Below, piece by piece: positions 43,206 through 50,219 of a stretch of DNA of 64,000 bases. Position 1 is the first letter of the stretch, and the number at the start of each line of letters is the position of its first letter. Position numbers and translations under genes: made by a program. The notes under the pieces were generated by a model. The model saw only the letters and a list, made by a program, of their open reading frames with translations, ran no database searches and was not told the origin of the DNA. Origin of the DNA: Streptomyces morookaense. Its GTDB lineage: Bacteria; Actinomycetota; Actinomycetes; Streptomycetales; Streptomycetaceae. The DNA lies in the NCBI RefSeq assembly GCF_013030945.1, contig NZ_JABBXF010000030.1:62001-126000 (forward strand). The letters are read 5' to 3'.

Positions 43206-44744
43206 CTAAACGACCTGGAAGTTGGCCATCATGGCCATGTCCTCGTGCTCAAGGTTGTGGCAGTGCAGCATGTACCGCCCCTTGTACCCGGCGAACCGCG
43301 CGAGGACCTCGACCACTTCATAGGGGCGGACGTCCACGGTGTCCTTCCAGCCTGCGTCCCCGGCATCAGGTGCTCTGCCGCCCCGGGCAACGACCTGGAA
43401 CTGGGCCAGATGCACGTGGACGGGATGGTGGAAGTCGCTGCTGAAGCGCCACCGTTCCACACTGCCCAGCCGCGGGGACGCCAGCACGGTATCGGCGCTG
43501 AACGGCCGGCCGTTGATGGTCCACATCTGCCGGTCCTCGCCGGTGTGGGTCCGGCGGAAGTCGAAGGCCCGCACCGGCATCGTCCTGTTCGGCACGAGCC
43601 TCTCGAAGGAGGCGGCGAGGCAGGCAGGTATGCGGCTGTCGTCCCTTCCCTTGCGGACGACGTGGAACCGCATGACATCGCGCATCCCGCCCCCGGCTGC
43701 CGCGTTGCCCAGCGTGATCCGGCTGCCGACGGGAAAGTCGGCGAAGTCGACGACGACATCGCACCGTTCACCCGGTGCCATGTCGACCGAGCCGAGCGAC
43801 CGGGGTGCGGCCAGCAGTCCGCCGTCGCTGCCGATCCGGACGAACCGCCCGCGCCGGCCTCCGTCGGCCACCAGTCGGAGCCGGTAGCGGCGGGCGTTGG
43901 AGGCGTTGAGGAGTCGGAAGCGGTAGCGGGCGGCGGTCACCTCCAGGACGGGCCACGGCGCACCGTTGACGAGCTGGACGTCGCCGAGCACACCGTCGGG
44001 GAAGGCGTCGTGGCCGTGGGCGGGGTAGCGGAAGGAGCCGTCTTCCTCGAAGGAGCGGTCGCACAGCATCAGCGGGATGTCGCGCTCGCCGCCCGGCAGC
44101 GGGAGCCGGTCCTCTTCCTCGTCACCGACGAGGAAGAACCCGGCGAGGCCGCGCCAGACCTGCGGGGCGCTGACGTCCATGCGGTGGTCGTGGTACCAGA
44201 GCGTCGCGGCCCGCTGCGGCAGCGGGTACTCGTAGCTGCGGTAGCCGACGGCCGTCCGGCCGCCGTGGCCCTCGTGCATCTGGCCGGGTGAGCAACGGGC
44301 GGGCAGGAGCAGGTCGGTCGGGTAGCCGTCGGACTCCGGCGGGGTGACCCCGCCGTGCAGGTGCGTCACCGTCGGGACGGTCAGGCTGTTGCGCACCTGG
44401 AGCACCGTCCTGCGCCCCGAGCGGGCGGCGAAGGTCGGGCCCGGGAAGATCCCGTCGTACCCCCACACCGTGGTCCTTCGTCCGGGCAGGATCTCCATCT
44501 GCCCCTCGCGCTGCTCGACTTCGTAGACGTCCGCGACGTCCGCGCCCCGTTCCCTGCGCGCCGGCCGGGCCACCGGCGGCACCGGCAGGGGGACACCGAA
44601 CGGCTCGGGCAGCGGCCCCGCACTGGCCAGCACCCGCCCGGTCGAGGCGCCTGCGAGACGGGACCAGCCGGCCGCGCCCACCGTCACCGCCGCACCGGAA
44701 CCGGCCGTCATCCCCAGGAACCCGCGCCGGGTCAGGCGCCTCAC
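43206..44744 (-). CDS. Tat-exported multicopper oxidase (CotA/phenoxazinone-synthase-like)
   Basis: The GTG at 44744 overlaps the upstream gene's stop (GTGA) and gives 512 residues with a twin-arginine signal (LTRRGFLGMTAG). The four copper motifs are intact: THLHGG (128-130), WYHDH (183-187), HPVHVH near 440, and HCHNLEHEDM (494 onward, with His500 and the axial Met). Three cupredoxin domains are expected. Such enzymes oxidise phenols, bilirubin or metal ions and reduce O2 to water outside the membrane. It is the last gene of a three-gene operon. Confidence 0.9.
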   Translation of the reverse strand: MRRLTRRGFLGMTAGSGAAVTVGAAGWSRLAGASTGRVLASAGPLPEPFGVPLPVPPVARPARRERGADVADVYEVEQREGQMEILPGRRTTVWGYDGIFPGPTFAARSGRRTVLQVRNSLTVPTVTHLHGGVTPPESDGYPTDLLLPARCSPGQMHEGHGGRTAVGYRSYEYPLPQRAATLWYHDHRMDVSAPQVWRGLAGFFLVGDEEEDRLPLPGGERDIPLMLCDRSFEEDGSFRYPAHGHDAFPDGVLGDVQLVNGAPWPVLEVTAARYRFRLLNASNARRYRLRLVADGGRRGRFVRIGSDGGLLAAPRSLGSVDMAPGERCDVVVDFADFPVGSRITLGNAAAGGGMRDVMRFHVVRKGRDDSRIPACLAASFERLVPNRTMPVRAFDFRRTHTGEDRQMWTINGRPFSADTVLASPRLGSVERWRFSSDFHHPVHVHLAQFQVVARGGRAPDAGDAGWKDTVDVRPYEVVEVLARFAGYKGRYMLHCHNLEHEDMAMMANFQVV

Positions 44745-45169
44745 TCGGCCACCTCCACCGGCCGGCCCGCCTGCCGCGTGGCACCGGTGCGGTAGGTGAA
44801 CGCCCAGTAGGCCAAGGCTGTTGCGCAGCCGAAGACGGCCATCCCCAGCGGCATGTGGCCGGCCAGCACCCGCGCCTCGCCCAACGCCCGCTGCACACCG
44901 ACCAGTCCGACGAGCACCGCACCGGCGGCAGCGACCCAACCAGGACCGCACAGCCGGCGCCACACCACCACCGCGACCACGGCCTGGACGACGGTGAGTG
45001 CGCTCAGCACACCGGCGTTGGCCGCATGCCAGGCCAGCAGGTCGAGATCCCCCGTGACGAACAGACCGGCCAGGGCCGCCTGGACGAGCGTGTCCAGAAG
45101 CACGAGCACGGCAGTGGCGCGCAGCAGCGGCAGCAACCAGCTGGGCCCGTGCCCCGCCTGCGCGCTCAC
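44741..45169 (-). CDS. Small four-helix membrane protein
   Basis: The GTG at 45169 overlaps the upstream stop by 4 bp, and its own stop overlaps the oxidase's GTG by 4 bp. The 142-residue protein has about four membrane helices (LLPLLRATAVLVLLDTLVQ; NAGVLSALTVVQAVVAVVV; WVAAAGAVLVGLVG; LGMAVFGCATALAYWAF). His residues (WHAAN, GHMPLG) face the membrane and might bind metal or haem. No family is firmly assigned. The tight coupling suggests it assists the copper oxidase. Confidence 0.8.
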   Translation of the reverse strand: MSAQAGHGPSWLLPLLRATAVLVLLDTLVQAALAGLFVTGDLDLLAWHAANAGVLSALTVVQAVVAVVVWRRLCGPGWVAAAGAVLVGLVGVQRALGEARVLAGHMPLGMAVFGCATALAYWAFTYRTGATRQAGRPVEVAE

Positions 45170-45513
45170 CGGGAGCCCGTCCCGTTGCCCCGGGCCCGCT
45201 CGTACGCCTGGAAGCCGTCCTCGACGCCCAGGAAGATCTCGCCGAAGGCGAGATAGCCCTCGCTGATGACGGGCGTGTCGCGCAGGGCCTCGACGAGGAA
45301 GTAATAGGCGCCCAGGTCCTCGGTCTCCAAGACGACGAAGTCCGAGAACCGCCCGTTGAACGCCTCGGCGTCGAAGAAGCGGGCCGTCACGCGGTCCGCG
45401 TAGGCGGCGAAGGCCGGCTCCAGATGCGCCGACCGCATCGCGTTGCGCTCTTCCCTCGCCAGCGCCAGCCACCGCGGGGTGACCGTGTAGGTGAGGACGA
45501 TGCCGTACTTCAT
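45166..45513 (-). CDS. Darcynin-like small protein
   Basis: The 115-residue protein starts at ATG 45513 (MKYGIVLTYTVTPRWLALAREERN) and continues RFFDAEAFNGRFSDFVVLETEDLGAYYFLVEALRD. This resembles the darcynin family, small ferredoxin-like-fold proteins of unknown function. It is the first gene of the operon with the membrane protein and the multicopper oxidase, and is divergent from a TetR regulator. GGGGGAG lies about 5 bp upstream. Confidence 0.75.
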   Translation of the reverse strand: MKYGIVLTYTVTPRWLALAREERNAMRSAHLEPAFAAYADRVTARFFDAEAFNGRFSDFVVLETEDLGAYYFLVEALRDTPVISEGYLAFGEIFLGVEDGFQAYERARGNGTGSR

Positions 45514-45540
45514 TGGAACTCCCCCGGAACAGTTGCTTGC

Positions 45541-45589
45541 TAACACTGTTAACTTTCGAGAAGAAGGTAAAGTTACAGCCGTTAACTTT
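45541..45589. promoter_or_regulatory. Probable TetR operator cluster
   Basis: TAACACTGTTA at 45541-45551 is an odd-length perfect palindrome. It overlaps GTTAACTTT (45548-45556), repeated directly at 45581-45589 and present inverted as AAAGTTAC at 45569-45576. The A/T-rich cluster sits in the 102-bp gap between the divergent darcynin/oxidase operon and the TetR gene, the usual position of a TetR operator controlling both directions. Confidence 0.65.
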
Positions 45590-45615
45590 GTCAAGCCGGA
45601 AGGCGGTGGTCCGCT

Positions 45616-46335
45616 GTGCCGAACACTCCGCGATCCTCGACGGGCGGGCGCCGCCACCGCGTCCGCGAAGAGGCGCTGGCCGAGATCCTGCGCACCGGCC
45701 GACGGCTGCTGGTCGAGGAGGGCCCGGCCGCCGTCACGCTGCGCGCCATCGCCCGCGAGATGGGCATGACCGCGCCGGGCCTCTACCGCTACTACGGCAG
45801 CCACCGCGACCTGATCCAGGCACTGGCCTCGTCCCTCTACGACGAGTTGGCCACCGCCCTGGCCACGGCCCGCGACCGCCACCCGGCAGACGAACCGGGG
45901 CGGCAACTGCGCGACGCATGCCGCGAACTGCGCCGCTGGGCGCTCGCCCACCCCAACGAGTTCGCGCTGCTGTTCGCCAAGCCGGTCACCGACGCCGACA
46001 CCACACCCGGAACCGCCGCCCACGACTCCGGCTGGCGTTTCGGCGGCGTCGTACTCGACCTCATGGTCCAGCTCTGGCGCCGCAGCACGATCCACCCGCC
46101 TGCCGGCCTCGACCCCGCGTGGACAACGCAGTTGGAGGAGGTCCGCGAGCACCTCTCCGGCGAACCCGTGCCGCTGGAGGTCATCTACGTCTTCGTCGCC
46201 TGCTGGACCCGCCTGTACGGAACGGTGGCCGTCGAAGCCTTCGGCCACCTCGACTTCGCCCTCACCGACCCGGAACCGCTCTTCGAGCACACCCTCGACG
46301 ACATCCTGACGGCACTGGGCGACACTGCGGGGTGA
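45616..46335 (+). CDS. TetR-family transcriptional regulator
   Basis: The 239-residue protein starts at GTG 45616. Its helix-turn-helix lies at about residues 35-65 (GPAAVTLRAIAREMGMTAPGLYRYYGSHRDLIQAL). The C-terminal ligand domain carries WxPxxxxEY-like helices (LEVIYVFVACWTRLYGTVAVEAFGHL). It is divergent from the darcynin/oxidase operon across a palindrome cluster at 45541-45589, so it probably represses that operon and itself until a phenolic or metal-related signal is bound. The ligand is unknown. Confidence 0.87.
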   Translation: MPNTPRSSTGGRRHRVREEALAEILRTGRRLLVEEGPAAVTLRAIAREMGMTAPGLYRYYGSHRDLIQALASSLYDELATALATARDRHPADEPGRQLRDACRELRRWALAHPNEFALLFAKPVTDADTTPGTAAHDSGWRFGGVVLDLMVQLWRRSTIHPPAGLDPAWTTQLEEVREHLSGEPVPLEVIYVFVACWTRLYGTVAVEAFGHLDFALTDPEPLFEHTLDDILTALGDTAG

Positions 46336-46371
46336 CCGACTGGAACTGTCCACTCTGCCGAGGAGGTCCGG

Positions 46372-46985
46372 GACACCGGCCCGGTGCTGGACGGACCACG
46401 GCCGGCCTGCATTGGTGGCGGGCGGCATCGGCGGCTTGCTGGGCGAGGGCGCGGGCGGCGGGAGGGTGGCCGAGTTCGTGGGCGTGGGTGGACATGGCGT
46501 GCAAGGCGATGGCGTAGGTGGCCGTGTCGTGGGCGTCGGCGGCCAGGTGGGCGGCGGTGCGGTGGTAGTGCTGGGCGAGCGCGTCGCGACTGTCGTCGGC
46601 GCACATGTCGCCGAGCAGGATGGCCAGTTGGGCGCCGGCGGTCAGGAGCCGGCGGTGGACGTTCTCGGTGGCGGGGGCACCAGCTGGTCCCAGCCCGGCA
46701 TGGTGAGGACGGCCGGGCGACAGGCGCCCGCAGCGTGTAACCCCCGTGGTAGGGGGCGAGTTCACTGTGGGCGAGGTGGGTGAGGTTGCGCAGCGGGTCG
46801 GTGTCCCAGGAGGCGTCCAGTGCGGTCGCGGGGGCCCGGCTCAGTCCGGCCTCCTGTGCGGTGACGGGCCGGCCCAGGCGCCGTTCGAGGACTTCGAGAA
46901 GGTACTGGGGAACGGGCGGGCGGGGGCGGGCGCCGTGGATCCAGCGCGCCACCGACGCAGCAGCAAGTTCCCTGGGCGAGCGCCA
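46372..46985 (-). pseudogene. Frameshifted streptomycete HTH/TPR-type regulator
   Basis: The minus strand starts with VARWIHGARPRPPVPQYL, the region just after the recognition helix of a common streptomycete HTH regulator. It continues to DPLRNLTHLAHSELAPYHGG and then, in another frame, VHRRLLTAGAQLAILLGDMC and YAIALHAMSTHAHELG. The true start and the C-terminus are missing. At least one frameshift near 46720 breaks it. Confidence 0.65.
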
Positions 46986-47085
46986 CGTGGTCGTCCTGGG
47001 ACATCCGGACTACTACCCCCGGTTCGGGTTCACCCGTGCCTCCGACCACGGCATCGGCCTGACCATCGAGAAACCGAAAGGGCAC
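46978..47085 (+). pseudogene. GNAT acetyltransferase fragment
   Basis: Thirty-six codons read VVVLGHPDYYPRFGFTRASD and HGIGLTIEKP. This is the conserved YYxRFGF segment of small GNAT acetyltransferases that share motif LGDPxYYxRFGF. Neither start nor end is present. It abuts the 5' end of the HTH pseudogene and marks a deletion junction. Confidence 0.7.
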
Positions 47086-47312
47086 TGCGGGCGGTCCGGT
47101 GGTCGGTGGCGGGGGTTGGGTGATGACGGTGACTCCGCGCCGGCCGGGGAGCCGGGGACGCCGTCTTGCCCGTTACGAGGGCTTCAACCGTGCAGACGAG
47201 TTCCTGCCGCTGCTACCCACGGGCCCTCCTCCGTGGACTCAGCTCTGCAGTCGGGGGAACCGGCAGGCACCGAAAGCCCGGACACCATGACAAAGCGATC
47301 AGGACATACGAG

Positions 47313-48038
47313 TCACCCCGCCCGCAGCCGCGCGTCGACGGCCCGGCCGGCGCGCTCGACGGCGTGGGCCAGGCGTCGTACGTCGCGGGAGGGGTCCACC
47401 ATCGCGCACAGCGCGCCAACGGCCCTGCCGCGACCGATGGTCACCGGCACGGCCGCGCAGCACACGCCCGGTATCAGGGCCTCCCGGTCCAGGGCCATCC
47501 CGCTGTCGCGGATCACCGAGGCCTCCTGCCGCCAGGAGCCCGGCAAGGGGCCCAGAGGCGCGGGAGACGGTGTCACGGCCACCAGCGCCTTTCCGGCGGC
47601 AGTGGTCCACGGCCAAGTGGCCCCGGGCTGCACCAGGGCTACGTCGTCCACCATGCCGGGCACCCCGGAGACGGCCAGGGTCCGGCCCTCCCGCAGCACG
47701 CACAGGACGACCGTGGCGCCTGTGGCGGCGGCCAGCTGCTGCATCGGGCCCGTGGCGGCGGCCCGCAGTCCCGGATGCGGCTGCCATTCCCGGCCCAGCC
47801 GGAACATCCGTGAGCCCATACGGTAGTTGACACCGTGGCGCTCGACGGCACCCAGCTCGACCAGTTGCTCCAGCAGCCGGTACGCCGTCGTCTTCGGCAG
47901 CCCGCCGGCCGCCGCCAGCGCAGTGAGTCCGGCCTCCTGGGCCTCCTGCACCGCTTCCAGCAGGGCGAACGCCCCGTCCAACACACTCCGCCCCGGAGCG
48001 GATCGCCCATCGGAGGCTCTGGCTGCGGACCCGGGCAT
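47313..48038 (-). CDS. IclR-family transcriptional regulator
   Basis: The ATG at 48038 (AAAGGGG upstream) gives 241 residues. A winged helix-turn-helix (GAFALLEAVQEAQEAGLTALAAAGGLPKTTAYRLLEQL; split: LTALAAAGG and LPKTTAYRLLEQLVELG) precedes the IclR effector domain with GRTLAVSGVPG, TTAAGKALVA and AVPVTIGRGRAVGALC. IclR proteins sense small organic acids or aromatic metabolites. No target operon is obvious: it is followed by a fragment and preceded by a gene desert, so it may be an orphan. Confidence 0.82.
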   Translation of the reverse strand: MPGSAARASDGRSAPGRSVLDGAFALLEAVQEAQEAGLTALAAAGGLPKTTAYRLLEQLVELGAVERHGVNYRMGSRMFRLGREWQPHPGLRAAATGPMQQLAAATGATVVLCVLREGRTLAVSGVPGMVDDVALVQPGATWPWTTAAGKALVAVTPSPAPLGPLPGSWRQEASVIRDSGMALDREALIPGVCCAAVPVTIGRGRAVGALCAMVDPSRDVRRLAHAVERAGRAVDARLRAG

Positions 48039-48603
48039 GGACGCACCCCTTTTCCGGCATCGGAATGCAGCTCTTCGGAATGCAGCCAACAGCACAGCAA
48101 TAAACGGCTCCTGAATGCCAACTGGATGCAGTGTACTGACAGTTGGCCGGTCCGCTCAGCGGAACACGCGTCGCCGGCCCGTCACCGGCAACGCTACGGT
48201 GAACGTCATTGCGTCAACGTCCCTCATGGAAGGGGGTCCGGTCAACGTGCCCGAACTGGTCGTCCGCTGCGGCGTATGCACTGCTGTTCGGCGTCCGGCC
48301 GGCGGCCGTCCCGGCAGGCGGCGCATGACACGGCCGGGCCCACGAAGCTGCCGGTGCAGTGATGTCGGCAGCCGTCCGCCACGACGGGCACGTCCACCGG
48401 CAGATCCCGCGGGACCGGCCGTCCGGCCTCACGGGTCTCGTCCACCACGGCTTCTCCCACGCATCACATGTGGGGCTGCCCGAGATCTTCACCAGGTCGG
48501 ACCCGGCCGGTGATCAGCACTGCGACGGACCTCGCCGAGCTGACCACCGGTCCGTGGTGCCTCTGCCGACGGGGGGCGGCAGAGGCACCCTCACCTTGCG
48601 GGG
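48039..48603. other. Intergenic stretch without a supported gene
   Basis: About 565 bases lie between the IclR start and an IS5-type transposase remnant. A minus-strand frame near 48242-48460 includes PVVADGCRHHCTGSFVG and CAAC, which could be a metal-binding fragment, but it lacks a ribosome site and a recognisable family. GC falls around 48060-48150, the likely promoter of the IclR gene. Confidence 0.35.
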
Positions 48604-49330
48604 TTGGTCCGGACTCACGCGGGCGGCGCCCTGCCCGAGAGCGTCCTGCCATCATGCCTGCTCGGACCCCTGTGGGACCGGTTCGTGGCTCTGCTGCCCG
48701 AACACGTCGACGCGCACCCGCTTGGCTGCCACAATCCGCGCATCCCGGACCGGACCGTCTTCGAGCATGTGATCGCTGCACTGGTCCACGGCTCTGGCTA
48801 CGAGGGGATGGCTGCATCACCAGGGCACCTGGCGGCGGGGAGAGCGCCGGCCGCTCCCCGGTGGACCGAGGCAAACAGGGCCTGAAGCGTTCGGTGGCCA
48901 CCGAAGCCACCGGCGTCCCGCGCGGCATCGTCCCGGCCGGGGCCAACCGGCACGATTCCCCGCTGCTCGTGCCCACCCTGAAGGTCGCCGAGGAACAGGT
49001 CGGCGAGCTGCACGACCGGGTCAACGTGAACCTGGACCGCGGCTATGGCAGCAAGAAGTCCCGTTCTACGCTTGGGGAGTTGGGCTTCACTGGTGAGATC
49101 GCCCGCAAGGGCGTCCCCGCCCCGATCCAGGTCGGCAAGAGGTGGGGGGGGTGGAGCGGAGCCACGCATGGATGAACGGCTTCGGCAAGTTGCGGCGCCG
49201 TACCGGGAAGCGCAGCCACGTCGTGGACTTCCACCTCTACCTGTCCGCAGCGCTCGTCACGCTGCGTATGCTCATCCGCCGCGCGACCCCGGTGCTACCG
49301 CTGGGACGGCCGCCCCACCACCCGATGCCT
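48604..49330 (+). pseudogene. IS5-family transposase remnant
   Basis: Parts of an IS5-type transposase are visible in three frames: PLWDRFVALLPEHVDAHP and FEHVIAALVHGSGYE at the N-terminus; SPVDRGKQGLKRSVATEA, then VNLDRGYGSKKSRSTLGELG (catalytic Asp in LDRGYGS) in the middle; and RSHAWMNGFGKLRRRTGKRS (catalytic Glu region, here degraded) at the C-terminus. An internal deletion lies near 48850. The last frameshift lies in the G run at 49141-49150. It cannot encode an active transposase. Confidence 0.8.
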
Positions 49331-49355
49331 CAAGCGATCCATCTGCCGTTCGGCC

Positions 49356-50120
49356 TCAGCCCCAGTCCTGCAGCTGCTGGAGCAGGTCGGCGTCGCCCTC
49401 CATCCGCAGCGAGCCGGCCGGGATGCGCATGTACATGAGCAGGGCCATCTCGCTCGCCGTGCCGTGGATGGCGGCGGTGGGCTTGCTCTCGGCGGCCTCC
49501 GCCGCGGTGAGGCGGGTGAAGCGGGAACCGGCGGCGTCCACCGTCTGGCGCCAGGAGCCGGCCTCGGCTGCGTGGTAGTCCATGGTGGCGGGCTCGCCCG
49601 GCCACGGGACCGTGCCGGTGCAGACGGTGGCGAGGAACTCCTCGATGGCGTCGACCGCCTCGGTCGTCGGCAGCTCCTGCGGGGTGCCGGAGGCCAGCTG
49701 GGCGTCGTAGGTGTGGATCATCGACTCCGGGACGCGGCGCCGGGCCACGGCGGCCACCGTGCGCGGCGAGGCCAGCGGCTCCCACCAGGCCCAGCAGCCC
49801 CGGTCCGGGCCGGCCTCGCGCAGAGCAGTGAGCAGCTGCTCCGTCGAGTCGGCCAGCCAGGTCATGAGGGCCTCGCGCTCCCTGGGCGCCACCAGCCCGT
49901 CCTTGCTCGGCCGTTCGTCGCCCGGCGCGGTGTTCAGCACGATGCAGGCCCAGAAGCGGTCCCCCTCACTGAGGTGGTTCGCCAGGTCGTACAGCGTCCA
50001 GCCCGGGCAGGACGGGACATCGGCCTCGAGGCTGGGGGCCGCGGCGACGGCGGCGCGGAACGCGGCGGAACGCTCGTCAATCATCCGCAGCAGGGTGGGG
50101 AAGTCGAAATGATCAGGCAC
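49356..50120 (-). CDS. Mycothiol-dependent maleylpyruvate isomerase-like protein
   Basis: The 254-residue protein has the DinB-like MDMPI N-terminal fold: CPGWTLYDLANHLSEGDRFW (with the metal-type His), then ESMIHTYDAQLASG and AAIHGTASEMALLMYMRIP at the C-terminus. The family binds a divalent metal and uses mycothiol, the actinomycete thiol, as cofactor or substrate. The exact reaction is unknown; most genomic members are not true maleylpyruvate isomerases. The ATG start at 50120 follows a weak purine tract. Confidence 0.83.
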   Translation of the reverse strand: MPDHFDFPTLLRMIDERSAAFRAAVAAAPSLEADVPSCPGWTLYDLANHLSEGDRFWACIVLNTAPGDERPSKDGLVAPREREALMTWLADSTEQLLTALREAGPDRGCWAWWEPLASPRTVAAVARRRVPESMIHTYDAQLASGTPQELPTTEAVDAIEEFLATVCTGTVPWPGEPATMDYHAAEAGSWRQTVDAAGSRFTRLTAAEAAESKPTAAIHGTASEMALLMYMRIPAGSLRMEGDADLLQQLQDWG

Positions 50121-50219
50121 GCAGACCTTGTATCACCCGGACCGGAACTCTCGCACTCGATTAAGACCGCCCAGCACGTCTACTGCCGGGCGCTCTCCAG
50201 AACAGCCGGCGCCGCGCTG

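Noticed and set aside
48242..48460. 72-codon minus-strand frame with HH and Cys pairs
   Set aside because: A metal-binding fragment is possible, but start, ribosome site and family are all missing.
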